A stretch of DNA of 64,000 nucleotides from Cyathus striatus. Its lineage: Eukaryota; Basidiomycota; Agaricomycetes; Agaricales; Nidulariaceae. The position numbers and the translations under genes were made by a program. Location: contig JAOVFP010000012.1 of the NCBI GenBank assembly GCA_025738555.1, positions 248,001 through 312,000 of the forward strand, in the 5' to 3' direction. Under the pieces are notes generated by a model. It was not told where the DNA came from. It was given only the letters and a program-made list of their open reading frames with translations, and ran no database searches. Below, one piece after another: positions 10,777-23,600 of the stretch. The stretch's first letter is position 1. Every line of letters starts with the position of its first letter.

Positions 10777-13700
10777 ATGTCAGGTAGTCCTGCGAAGCCA
10801 GCATGGCAGACCGATGAGTTACAAGATGAATGGGTAGACTTGGAACCGGAAAGTAGTACCATTGATGAAACCCACGACTTGACCTATGGCACGCGTTCCG
10901 TTTCCTTTACTGCTCCTCTTACTACACATATAGCTACGAACAGTGATTCCGACCCCAATGACTCAAATTCACTCGCCAATGCATCTCGGGCTCTTGGGAC
11001 GGTCGTGGTTCGTGAAGATGTTCCAGCTGCACCCCTCCTTCCAAAGACACCGGGTCGCAACAAGGGCATCATAAAGGATATCTTCGCACCACTTGCACTC
11101 GAACGAATGTTTGAACCTCCGTCTCCTCCTATACCAGGGCCATCTTCTAGAGGGATACAAGACCAGGAACATACCCATACCTCCTCCGCTGAGATACCGA
11201 AAATAAATTCAATTACTTCCCAGGATAAAGCAAATCTTGAATGCCGCTTTACTTTTTCCGTTCCCCGAGATCCGCCTTCTTCACGCCCAGGCATAGTGGA
11301 ACGTACCGTATACCCTCAAGCCCAAAGTACACCTAATCCTCCCTTTTCTGCTCGGTCTGTCCCACCGGCTACCGATCCACGGCTGCGTTTGTTCCATTTT
11401 CAGTACGACACTTACACCCGCGAACATCTTTCAGCCATGGTGGATTCGATTGCTGTCAACACCCCATCGGGTGGGACTACACCCTCTACTACTAGCTTCA
11501 ACCAAGGCTTATCTCGCGTATCTGAGGCCACTGGATTTACTGATCATATATCACATCTACGAAGTACAAAACGATTAAAACTAAGTCCTGCTAGTGACTT
11601 CTATGGAGAAGGTGCTGGAGCCAATGCATCTATTAGCCGACCTAAATTGTACGGGAAAGACTACGTTGGGGAGTCGAAGTCACTAATGCAAAAGATCAAG
11701 CTGGCGAGGGATTTTTCAACCATATCCACCGTTGCAGGCCAACCAGCTCCTAAATCACCTTCGTCGCCGGGTGACGAAGGATTATTGAGTTCGAGCAAGC
11801 ATGATCTATCTCAAGGTGTGTATTATGCACTACGCTATTCTGAACGGTTTGAATGATCCATGCTAGCAGCATCAAGACAACCATCTTTTCTTGGAATACC
11901 AAGCAATTACAGCAACCCGACACACTCCGGCACTGTCACATCCAAATCTAGTTCCTATACCTCATCTTCCTACCGACAACAAGCTAATGCACTTATGGCA
12001 CAAATTAAGAGCGATATAAAGGGTCAGAAACGAATTTTCTCCGGCGAAACTGATGTTTCAGGTGTCACAGTTACACCCACGGATGAATCTGAGGAAATAG
12101 GTCAAATAGCACTAGTACATGCTGTTGATGGCACGAGCAGAAGCGCAAAAGTTTCTTCTGCTCAGCGTGGTGCATCATCACGATCTAATTCATCTTGGAC
12201 CGCGAGTAATAATCTCCAGAGTGTGCGCGAGGCTTCTCAAACCTTGTCTGATAGACTCTCCGGGTTTCGTTACGACACACTGCCGACCAAAATGCTCAGT
12301 CCAACCATATTTCTCCTGTACAGATTCCTGACACCCAACCAGGCTTGCAGCCAGTACTGACCTCGACCGTACCTTCGTACCCATCTTCCTCTGTCCGCGC
12401 TCGAACAAATGAAGACCTGAATCGGTTTGTTTCGTCTAGTACGGCGTCGGGGACGACTGTAACTGCTGGTAGTGCACCATCATTCGTAAAACATGCTGGA
12501 CCGCCCCATCTGAGAACAATTGCTCCGGAGGACCTGCCAACAATACCGGACCGATTTGGTGACATGATATTCGACAAGGCTATGATGAAATGGGTCAAGA
12601 ATACCGCTGAAGCTACCAGAGAACATGATAGATCTGTAGTCTCTGACTTAAGCGAGGATCCATTCGGTGACATTGAGAGTTTGCGGGACGAGAGGAAGGA
12701 TGACGACGTTTCTCTAGATACCGACGTTCAACAGGCAAATCCTATAGAGCAAGAGGTGGAGGGTGCCGCAAATATCAACGAGATGACCCGGATTGATGAA
12801 AGATCTGAAGTCGACGACGACGAAGAAATTGAGCTTACAAGCTTTTCAACGGACGCATCGGCTCACGTTGCTAATGTGATGGCTGCCATTGCTGCACACG
12901 GTATAGAGGATAACGGGGACACTACAGACTCTGCAGATGAGCATGATCCCATAACACGGTCAGAAGTTCGAGAAGTAGAGTTTGATACAGACGAGGAAGG
13001 CGAAAACAACGTCAGTGAGCATATGGAACATGGGAACATATCCTCTGGTGCGGTGGTTATCACTCACAATACACCATCTCGAGCCCATCACAGTATGGCG
13101 GGAACTCCTGTCATTCGATCAGCTATGAAAAGCCGTACGGCAACACCATCGTCTGTCCTGAAAGATTCAAACCGTCATAAATATCAGACCCCGGTCCATA
13201 CTAAGAGCCATCGTCGTTCGGTAAGTTTCTCAGATGGAAAAAGAGATGGGCCTATTCGGGGGCTCCACTCTTCGCCGTCTGAGAGCAATGTATCGTCTAA
13301 TCTACCGACGGAAGGGGCTATCCAATCTGCACGGTCTAAGCGAATAGCAGATATGATGAATGCTCTTGAAGATTCTGGTCTGTGTACCTTACTCTGTTAC
13401 CTTGTGTTTTGCTCATCATTCCAATTCAGACTTGAGCGATGAATCTCCGTCCAAAGCCAGCAGCACTTCAGGGAGACCGGAAGAAATTATACCTCTATCT
13501 TCAGTTTCCAGCGCTATCGGAAGTGGCTCATCTAGACGCAATATATCGAGGTCGCATAGTCGGCGGCATGTCAATGACGGAGATTTTATTAAAGCCAACG
13601 GGACATTCCTCACTGAATGCTCATTTGGTGTCGCTCACGACCGCCTTGTAGAGGTCATCACTGATGTACAGCCATTCGAGCCACATTGGGAAGCCTTGCC

Positions 13701-15605
13701 ATCTATTGATTTGTCTGAGAAAAGGCTGGAAAGTGTTGCTCGCCTGAAGGAATTTCTGCCTCGTCTGGATGCATTAAACCTGTGAGAGATTTCCTAAAAC
13801 CAGCATTAATTCCTTAACTAATTTTGGATTTCCTGACAGGAATTCCAACCAGCTCTCCTGGTTAAGCGGTGTCCCTGGATCCGTAAGGTCGTTATCTGTC
13901 GCACATAACCAGTAAGTTCTATTTTGAAGTCGAGTGGACGAGGTGTCCGTGGTGTTATGGATTTTTGATACCCCAATTTTTAGTCTCACTGGGTTGACCT
14001 CGTACAGCCACCTAGTTAACCTCGAAAATCTAGACATCAGCTACAATGACATTGACTCTTTGCGACGTGAGTCTTTGCGATAAGCACTGCCTGTTGCTAA
14101 CTGTCATTTTGGTAGAACTTGACTCTTTGCGTCATCTGCGCGAATTAAAGGCAGACGGTAACAAAGTAACAAGTATTGACGGGCTCCAGCGCCTTGACGG
14201 CTTAGTTAAGCTAAGCCTTCAGGGTAATAAAATTCAAAGTATGGATCTGACTCAGTACCGATGGTTGGCCTATTTTTTGCCTTGAGAACATTTCATTAAC
14301 ACATGTGACTTTTATGCTAGGTCCCGACTGGAGATGCTGAATGTCAGCTGTAATCGCCTTGATAACGTTCGCGGGATTGCATCACTGCAATCGCTGATTG
14401 CCTTGAACTTTGGTGCGTACCGTCGGGACTAGCAACTACGTCCGACATGTCGAAAATACACTCTGCTCTGTCTAACTATTAACGCCAGATAATAATCAAT
14501 TGGGACAATTGGAGCTCGATGAGCCGATGGCCCGACTGCGAATTTTGCGCGTCAGTGGCAATAGGCTGCAGCAACTTGAGGTCTCAGCGGTGCCTAATCT
14601 TCGCACGCTATATGCGGATAATAATGCCCTCTCAAGCCTAGTAGGGATGGGCCGTTTGAGTAAGCTAGAAAATCTTAGTCTGCGGAATCAGAGTGGGCGA
14701 GGATTGTAAGTTACTCCCCTTCATGATAGATGATTTTGATTCATGATACTGATGGCAGGGCCTGCAGTAACCTTTTGACCCGCGATGTTCGCGATGTGAA
14801 GCGTTTGTACCTCTCTGGTAGGTTGAGTTTTTTTTTTACTTCTCTTCATTTCATCTGCGTCACAATTTCACTAACTTGCAACTTGCGTGAAATTCGCAGG
14901 CAATCCTCTGAAGACGAATTTCTTGGACGATGCGTGCTACAACCTGGTATACCTGGAACTGGCGGCATGTCGATTAACCGCGCTTCCCGAGGGATTATCT
15001 CGACTGGTTCCAAATTTGAGAGTGCTGAATCTGAATTACAACTTTCTGGAGGACGCTCGGCCGCTGGAGGGGCTCACGAGGTTGCAAAAGTTGACCATCA
15101 TAGGATCTCGGTTGAAGAATACGAAGCCTCTGATCCGTCTTCTTCAACGAATGCCGGATGTGGAAATGCTAGACTTTAGGTACGTTTATAGGATTCAATT
15201 TTTGTTCGGCATGTCGGCATGTCTATGTTGTTTACCGCCACAAAGATTTTAAAAGCTAACAAAAGATAATAATGTAGGATGAATCCATGCACGCTTGGAT
15301 GGTATTTGCCACTTCTCGTAAAGGATGTGCCCGGGGCACTTCAGCCTTCTGAGGGAGGTGGGAAAGGGAAGGGTGAGAAAGTAGCGGCGCATGCGTGGCA
15401 AGAGCTGGATAGTAAATTCCGACGGGATCTGCCGGATGAATCATATATCGGACGACTTGCATACCGAGGTCTGGTCATGCGAGCGTGCCCGCGCATACGG
15501 ATGGTTGATGGTGTGGGAGTATCGGAGAAGGAGCGCACGAAAGCTGATCAGCTATTGCAAGGGATTCTAGGCAAGAAGAGATCGCTGAAGGAGAAAGGAA
15601 GTTAG
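10777..15605 (+). CDS. nud1: Nud1/Cdc11-type leucine-rich spindle-pole scaffold (one base missing)
   Basis: Large scaffold of the mitotic-exit or septation-initiation network at the spindle pole body. The N-terminal half (exons from 10777, 11862, about 12290 and 13430) is long, acidic and Ser/Thr-rich, likely disordered with many phosphosites. From 13840 on, a run of small exons encodes leucine-rich repeats: VRSLSVAHNQ, LVNLENLDISYNDI, LRHLRELKADGNKV, LEMLNVSCNRLDNV, LRILRVSGNRL and NLRTLYADNNALSSL. The tail, VKRLYLSGNPLKTNFLDDAC followed by FRRDLPDESYIGRLAYRGLV, is the diagnostic Nud1/Cdc11 C-terminus. At about 12287 the frame slips: the coding continuation QNAQSNHISPVQIPD needs one extra C in an ACC run. 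Several exon ends before 13430 are therefore approximate. Confidence 0.88.
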
Positions 15606-16844
15606 TGGGGAGATGATGGAGAGCTGGTAACAAGTTATTTGATCGAAACTTTGGACATGTTACATCACGATTTGCTTTGTGTGCCTGCTGCTCGGTGTAT
15701 AGATTTGGATTATGTTTGGGACCCTGTAGGCGACTATGGAAAGAAGATGGATTGTATTGAGATGGTTAGGGTCTGGTCAGGTGTGTGTGCCGTAAGATAA
15801 GAGTGGAAAAGGATCAGGAGGATCAGAGGGTGGTAGTGATGATATTGGATGGAGTGAATGGGGGAAGCACAGCCATAGGGTCCCAAGTAGGAAGCGGTAA
15901 TGCTAGGAAAGAAAGTTGGAGGGGAAGAGGGAAGGGAAGAGAAGAGAAGAGAAGAGAAGAGAAGGGGAAGAGGGGTGGGGGGAAGGGGGGAGAGGATCGA
16001 CGGGGCGGGGGACGAAGAAAGCAGAGATAGAGGAAGAGGGGAAGTTGAGAAGACGGGGTGACGGGAGACGGGGGAGGGAGGAAAGGGGCGAATTAGGTTA
16101 ACAGGGAGGTGAGTGCGGTACATAGAGTCGAGCGCGTACCTGAGAAAGGGCTGTAAAAGGAAGGGGGAGAACAATATAGCCATAAAAGGATACCGACGAG
16201 GGTCGATCGGGGATAGGATACGGTCATTAAGAGCTCGGACTGCAAAGAGCAGAGTTGTGACTGGGTGTGGCTGGATCGACGGGGCGGAAGGGATGGGATT
16301 GATGGGGTGATATGTCAGAGTTAATGGTCGGGAGTAAGAGAGGACAGAGGAGGAGCGTGTGGGTGAGAGGATTGATTGGAGTTTGAGATAGTTTGAGGTG
16401 GGAGGAGGTGGATCGGATCTGGGTGATTAATTGAGGAGCAGGATCAGGATCAAATGGGGGCAAATGGACGCGGGTCGAGTTTTGGGCGGTTCGGTAGTGT
16501 CGCGACGGGGTGGTTCGTTAACAGTGGATCTGTGATTTGTTTGGCTGTATTTGATGCAAAGACAAGAGGCGCATCGAGGAGTGAGTCTCAGTTATGTGGT
16601 TGCTAGCACGGGACGTAACATAAGCTAACATAATGGCGTTCCTAGATGCATTCCAGAGATCCTATTCGCTCCCGACTGGGTCGTCCATTGCTCCTCCTCA
16701 GCTCGGACTTGGCCATTTGCTCCTGTCCTTCCCACACATACGCGCTGCACAGGAATTTCCCTATCTAGCCCTCTCTGCCCTTAAATACGCTCCCGGCGTC
16801 CTCTCTCCAGAACATCAACTCCCCGCTCCCCACCCACCGTTTCA
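15606..16844. other. Intergenic, strongly purine-rich on the plus strand
   Basis: From about 15880 to 16110 the plus strand is almost all G and A, including a (GAAGA)n-like run at 15931-15965. Farther right (16640-16840) the composition flips to pyrimidine-rich, the usual look of a fungal promoter or 5' leader. Long open frames here reflect base skew, not genes. Confidence 0.6.
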
Positions 16845-19091
16845 ATGCCATCAGAGCAAGCCGTGCAGGGCGCAGACCATCAGCTCAACAGCTTCAACGT
16901 TGCCCAGCTCCAATTCGAATTGTAAGTCTCCTTCTCCACCCCCCATCACCACTACCACCACCACCCGCCCCCCACCGGCCAACGCGCGCTTGCCCCTTGT
17001 CAATTGGGTAATCGCCTGTCACCTGTCAACCGAGCCTCTCCCTGTCGCGTTTTCCTTAAATATCATTCGCTCCCGCCGAGTCCTCTTCCACCTCCAGATT
17101 ATTATTAAAAAAAAACAAAGATCGTTTGCTGACTTTCCGTCTCTCAGAAGTGCCAACCAAAAACACGACGTCGACGCCATTTCTTTTCTACACGATCTGT
17201 CTCCCTCCGCCTCTCCTGCCATCATGTTCGTTATTTTGTATTTTCTTGCCCTCCAATGCTCACCACCCGCCGTTACAGTGCTGCCGAATCAGACCTGGAC
17301 TACGAGTCCCGACGCATGTCCAGCTCTGCTACCTCCACTGCAGACACCGACAGCAGTGTTCTGTCTCGCGGCGAAAAGCGTGCACTAACCCCCTCGGATT
17401 CACCCCTCCCCAAAAAATCCAGAGGTCTTCTGGATCAGTCCACATGGGACGACGCTCCCGCCGGACACTCCCCCGCAGCCCACACTGACAGGACCTCTGA
17501 TGCTGGCATCGACAATCCAAAAGTGCAACTTCCCTCTATTTTCACCACCTTCGAGGATAACTACCGTGGCGATGGTCGTCGCGCTTCCCTACCCACCCTT
17601 CACTCCGAGAGGCAGATCAGACACTCCCCTTATCCGCCTACTGGCCTTCGCCAGAATTACACACCATCTACCCAATCGTCCCTGTCCAATTACACTTTTC
17701 CTCCCACGAGTGATGATTCCGGAGACAAGCCTTCATCCCGGCCAAGGCTCTCCACAGACCTCAACTTCAATCTCTCCTCCAATTACGACTCCTCTCCTTT
17801 CCCAAATTCGAGCATCTCTAATGGTACGACGCCCTCCAGCTCTACCCTCTCCTCGTCCGCTTTCAGCTCCCCTTTAACCTCGGATTATCATCGTTCTGCA
17901 GGCCTATCTCCCTACCAGGAAAGCGATAACTGGAACGGCTCTCCATCTGGAATCACTCGACCCAGTTCAACTCCGGGCCAGCTTTCCAGTCCACCCGTCA
18001 AGTACGATGATGGTTTACGCCATGCTTCGTTTAGCGCCTCAATTCCTCAGGCACAAATGTATGCAGGCTCGGCTCGTATTTCGGGTCAGCATGATCGTAG
18101 GTCATTATCTGGGATAAAGGGCGAGCAATGGGCATTTCCCAACCAGGACTTTGTGCTTCCCTCCTCTAACCCACCTTTTTCTCCGAACATGCCTCCCGCT
18201 CCCCCGTCCATCGCTGTCTCGAGCTCACCGTCTCGTTCACCTCAGACCGTTCCGAGCTCCACCCTTGTGGACCGCCCCCAGCGTAAACGTGGAAAGCTTC
18301 CCAAGGAGACCACCGACTACCTCAAGTCCTGGCTCCACCGTCACTCGGATCATCCTTACCCCAGCGAGGAGGAGAAGAAACAACTCTGCCATGCCACCGG
18401 GCTCAGCATGAGTCAGGTGTCCAATTGGATGATTAACGTTCGTGTTTATACGCCGCCTCCATCATCGAACAACTGTGACTGACATTAGCTTTTTTTCTTT
18501 TTCTTTTTTTCCCCTATCTACTTACAGGCTAGGCGTCGTATTCTCGCTCCAGCTCATCGCGCCGCTTCGGGTCCAACCACTACTGCCCCCTTTCCGCCGA
18601 CCGGCCGTAGTGCATCCCTCTCCACCTTGCTAGATCCTGTGGGGCGCCGATCGTCGATGCCTACCGATAGCATGCAGCTCTATCACCCATTGACCTTAAA
18701 CTCCTTGCCTAATACGCCCGGTCACCACCATCACTCCTCAGACTATGCTTCGCGCTTAGTGGGCGGTGTCTCCAGATCTTCACACCACTTGGGCGGGATG
18801 GAGTACGGATCAAGTCGTCATATGGGGCTATACGGACAAGGTCCCCATTCCGCGGGACCTACCCATTCATCTCACTATCTAGCCTCGGATGTACCCCTTT
18901 CAGCGCCCCCCACTCTTCCCAACAATCCCTTCTCGACAAGTACGCAGTCGCAACAAAATGTATACCCATCTGTGTTACCCAGTCCTCGAGGCCACTCTTC
19001 GTCGCAGCAAGCACAGCCGCCTTACTATAGTAACGATGGCCAGCAGCACTCTGGATCGACGCCCGGATCTGGTTATGCAACCCCTCAATAA
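16845..19091 (+). CDS. TALE-class homeodomain transcription factor (Cup9/Tos8/TGIF-like)
   Basis: The core lies in 17279-18437 and 18528-19091. The homeodomain (RKRGKLPKETTDYLKSWLHR, then HSDHPYPSEEEKKQL) carries the three-residue TALE extension (HPYP) between helices 1 and 2. It is split by an intron inside recognition helix 3: SQVSNWMIN plus ARRRILAP. The residues W, N and R needed for DNA contact are present. Flanks are Ser/Pro/His-rich and likely disordered activation regions. The start is uncertain. I favour a small first exon, 16845-16921 (MPSEQAVQGADHQLNSFNV...), joined by a canonical GTAAGT...TTACAG intron of 357 nt. The alternative is an in-frame ATG at 17256 inside that intron. The target genes cannot be read from sequence. 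Confidence 0.85.
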
Positions 19092-20682
19092 TCTTTTACG
19101 AGAGTTATCTTTCTAACCATTTACCCCATCTTTCGTGGACGCTCTGTATATCCCCCCCTCGCCGCTTAATGTAATTATCTATACGATGTCGTGTTGTATA
19201 TCCCCTCGGCCTTCATGGACTCCCTCTCTTTCCTTTTCACGCGTGAACTGTTGTGCTTTCGCCCGCATACCTCTCCTTACGCCCTCATGCCACTTTCTGT
19301 TCTGAAATGCTTTGTTTACTTCCTCCTTCCCGCCGCGTCGTGCCTTTTTCTACCACCGTTGATTTCGGTACCCTTATCCGAGTCGGGAAGAGCTCTCTAC
19401 CTTACAGCAAATTGCACTTTATGTCTGCTGCCCCTGCTTTCTTAGATTGCCTCGCTTGGATTGTCGTTGTAATTTTTGGTCTCACAGTCCACATACGAAT
19501 AGTAATTATTATAATAATATGTATTTGCCGAGACTTTTTTTGCTGAGCTTCTCACGTACATATTGTGCCCTAATGACTTTGGTCGCGTAACAAGGCAATT
19601 GAATTGAAGAAGCATCGTATCGATCACGAGAACAATCCACGACCCCTAAGGGAGGTCCGTGTGCAAACGCTGGGAAATACACAGATGTAAACCGCCTAGA
19701 ACTAATTAAACCCGATAACGATCCGTCACCTCTACGATATTTAGCACAGCGGACCATCGAGTCTCGGAGACTTACTTGCATTCTACTGATGTAAACCCCC
19801 AAAACGCGTTTTCGAAAACGGGTACTAAGTTAACCCTGTAGTAAAAACGGTAGTTGTACATATCGTAACTTAGGAAAGAGAACGGAGGGAGCGGAGCACA
19901 GTCGCCTCTCGTTGAAACACGTCCGAGACGATCAAGAATGGATATATTGTGATGCGGAACACTGCATGCGCTTTTGTCTTTCGACAACAAACTCGCAAGT
20001 ATAATGAAGAGCTTGAGAAATATACATGGTTCTCAGTACCACCGTACGTCACCGCCCCGCTCTATGGAATTCCTATGCAATTTAAAAACCAAACCAAAGC
20101 CGGGTGGTCTGCGAGACGTAATTTGCACCCGAGAAGGAAGCACCCTTCCCCAGACACTCGACTCTGATGCGGATTTGATGACCTGCGAAGGCAGTGATGG
20201 AGAAGTAGGGGCTTTCATTTTACAATTGAGCGGATGAAGTATACTTATTTCAGGAGCTTTCGAGCTTTCGTATAACAACACCGAATTTGATCTATTGATG
20301 ACCGGATATTAGTACATTGAAGGTATGATACAGTATAAGCATCGCAACCACCAACTCTCCACCATCGATGGTCAACATCAACGGAAGAGCGCCAAAAAAA
20401 GTGAACCACAATACGTGCCAAAAATAAATAAAAGCCATCAATGCAATGTGAAAGCAGATATGGAATAGATATAAACTGCTCAAGAACCATATGTGCGCAA
20501 CCAACACGATGCACCATACATAAAATAAACACTTGCCGTACTGTGAAGATGTAAGCTACATATTTTACATCGCTTGTGCTGGCCAGCGTTAAGATATTCC
20601 CTCGAACTTTTCTGATGGTGGCGAGAGAAAGGCGCACGAGATGGATCTGTTTTTGGAGCATTTTGATGACGGACAATGATGA
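19092..20682. other. Convergent intergenic region, 1.6 kb
   Basis: It lies between the homeodomain gene (plus) and the P450 gene (minus), so it contains both 3' UTRs. Pyrimidine-rich sequence continues to about 19450. No conserved ORF is seen. Confidence 0.5.
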
Positions 20683-23600
20683 TCACAAGTGCTGTGGTGC
20701 GCACAACCCAGATGGAGAACTAGCTGTGGGAGAAGGCGCTTCGCAATACGCAACCGATACCAAAGGGAGTGAGGTAGTCCCAGCAGTCCGGGAAATATTC
20801 AAGGGCATTTGATTCCCCAGCCGCGGTTCTGACTTCACGAAAGGGCGCGTGACCACACTGAAGGGAAAAAGTACATCCTCAGTAAATGTGTTCCTCGAGG
20901 GACAGAGTCATGCCGTCCAAACCGTCCGCAAGGAGAGGAGCCGGGTGCAGTGACGGGTAAAATGAAATTGAGGGAATGAGAAGGAATAGAGCGAACAATC
21001 AAAGGCACCGAGATAGAGACAACGTAACATGATTATAAAGCCTAAAAAAGAAACTTACTTGACAATTTTTTCAATAATCATTGAGGTATCAATTTCGAAC
21101 TCCATATCCTTTACCAAGACATACAAAAAGATCTTTATCCTGTAAAAAGAGACAAAATGAAGTTAGATAAAGTGAGGTAAGTCAATGAAATAACCAAATA
21201 ACGGAGATTGGAAAATCAGATAACAGCGATCACTGCCCAGCTCAGCGAACGTGATAAGGTTTGTAACTGAACCCAAACTCAAATAGGTATTTTATCCCCG
21301 CCAACCTTAACCGGTTTGCCTGCAAAGCGAGTCGCAGACTCGAATCGAATTCGGAAGTCCATAGCCACCGTAAGTCGGTGCATCAGGCCACCGCATAAAC
21401 GAGGAAGTCCCATGCATCCAGTGAGTAAAATGTGCGGGGAAGTAGGAACATCACCTTCTCCGACCCGAGACGGAAGCAAAATTGCAGACAAGGAAAATGG
21501 GCAGAGATAAAGCAAGCCTCGGTCGATCAATCCATGCGGTGAAACTTGCCAAGTAAAAGGCCGTGTTCAATGCACCATATGACAGAATCATTCCAAAGAA
21601 GTTCGGAAAACAAGGAAGAGCTGGAATAGAACAAGAAGAAAACCCACTCAGTGAGGGCAAATCTATATCCGATGCAAGCGCGGTTTCCAGCTATTGGGTT
21701 TCCATTCAGGAAGGTCAATGTGTTTGCATAAAGTCCAGGAATAGCTTTAGCAGTTTGTGGCGGGTTTGCCCAACGTTCTGGCCTGTTAAACATTCCGATG
21801 AAAAATTGCCAGCCAATTTAAGGAACTATCAAAATTCTTACTTGAACTGTGGTGCATCTTCGCCCCATAGCGCCTTACTTTTGTTAACTGCTTGTATAGG
21901 TATAGTTATGATATCCCGCTTCTTAACGGGGACTGTTTGCCGCATTTTACCCTTCCTATCCATAAGCGCGCCAGCTTGGACAGGGATCTCGTCCTCCTCC
22001 CGCATACATACACGCATGGTACTTGTAACAGGGCAATGTAGCCGCAAAGTTTCCTTTACGATCCAGTCGAGGTACTCGCAACGCAGAATACGGTCGACAA
22101 CATCTTGCTGGGTATCAGGCTCATATTCAGAATCAGAGAAACCTGAATCGCTAGTGAGAGACGGTCTGCGTTGCCCAACGGCGCTTCCTTGTTCAACATC
22201 CCGCAATGCAGTTCGAAGTTTTGTTTGTACTTCGGTGTCCCGAGAAAGGGCATATAGACACCATGTTAGTGCAGAAGCTGAAGTTTCGTGGCCAGCAGCA
22301 AGGAATGTAGAAATCTGACATAGAACCTCGTCAACGGACATTTGTTGTGCAGGAGAAGTAGACATATTGGAGCGAACTGAGATACAATGCTCAATTAGAA
22401 GATCACGATTAGAAGATCACGATTAGAAGACAAATACATACTCAAAACGCTTAGAATATCTCGCCCATGGACAGTCTTTACTCCTTCAATTTTCTTCTCA
22501 CGTGAGGTGCCGTATTGGGCAGAGGGTGTATGTCTTTGTTCGCTCTCTATGACGCGCTTCTTCTCATCTATGAGAGAAAGTCCTATACGGCGCATAGTAG
22601 CCTTTGCCTGAGTCACTGCAGTGTTGTTCCGCTGGATACAAAACAGCAGGTATAAGAATGGAACTTTCCAGTGAGGCAAAACATAGAATGGAGAATATGG
22701 GTGAAAGACCTTATATGCAATAGCACAAGACAGCCAAGAAGTCAAAAGGCAATAACATATGTGGTCTGTCGATCCCTTTAATATAAGGTGGATTGACACT
22801 TGACGTATATCCGAACGGGCCAAGTAACCGGCGGCAGCGAAGAAATAAAGAAATATCACAACACAGGGAAAGCGGAAGCAAATGTCAAAACGTCGAAGGA
22901 ATTCACGGCAGTCAACGTCGATCACAGGAAGGAAACCGGTGCCCAAGTAGGACCGTCGATCAAATTCCCCGACCCGACGGGAGGTCATGTGCTCCCGAGT
23001 CGACGTGCCAAGCCAAACGTCGACTGCCGAGCTGGCCAGTTCGTGAACATCGTCCTCGATACGGGCGTTACGAAAATGCATCGCTTATGCGTAAGAAACA
23101 GAAACAGGAGGCTCGACTGATATGAAGTAAAAGTAAACACAGACTTACGAATCGTCTTAGAAACGGAAACCAGACCTGCAAAATCGTCATCACTTTGAAA
23201 TTGCGAGCAGTTGTGAATATGAGCCCAAATGCGTTTGCAAGCTCGTCGGTGTCATCGGTGAGGGAGTTAAACGCGTAGCCGAAACCTGAGGGCTGAGTTA
23301 GTTACAATCGTGAGTCAGGGGGGTATGGAAGTGATGATGTGAACGGTTTAATGAGAAGACGGAGGTGGCGGAGAGCTTAGGGGATGATGAAAGAAGAGCA
23401 GAAGCATTGGGGATCTAGCCGAGTTGCAAAAAAAACTCACCAGCAAGTCCGATCACATCTAATGTCGCTTTACCCAACCAAGAGAGAGCGTCTATACGTG
23501 TAACATGTGTAGCGCGGCCACAACTCTCTTCAGATTGATTCGTCTCTGCAACATCGATCTCAGAAAGCCAGATATCGCGAAGCTCCATTGCTTTGGACCA

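Noticed and set aside
12290..12345. Short intron between Nud1 coding frames
   Set aside because: No donor and acceptor pair gives the right phase with normal length; the sequence is coding in a shifted frame, so a missing base is simpler.
15734..16183. 149-codon Pro/Ser/Leu-rich minus-strand ORF
   Set aside because: It is produced by the polypurine tract on the other strand; low complexity and no motif.
16633..17388. 251-codon plus-strand ORF ahead of the homeodomain
   Set aside because: It overlaps the pyrimidine-rich leader and first intron in a different frame from the homeodomain gene and has no domain.
20245..20704. Hydrophobic minus-strand frames suggesting a separate membrane-protein gene
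   Set aside because: The region just upstream (20857-20683) reads in another frame as the P450 C-terminus ([16 protein letters not shown]), so these frames are shadow and 3' flank.
21279..21530. Minus-strand frame ending [14 protein letters not shown] taken at first as the P450 C-terminus
   Set aside because: The true C-terminal exons (21139-21059 and 20857-20683) fit the family and keep the frame; this stretch lies inside the 508-nt intron.
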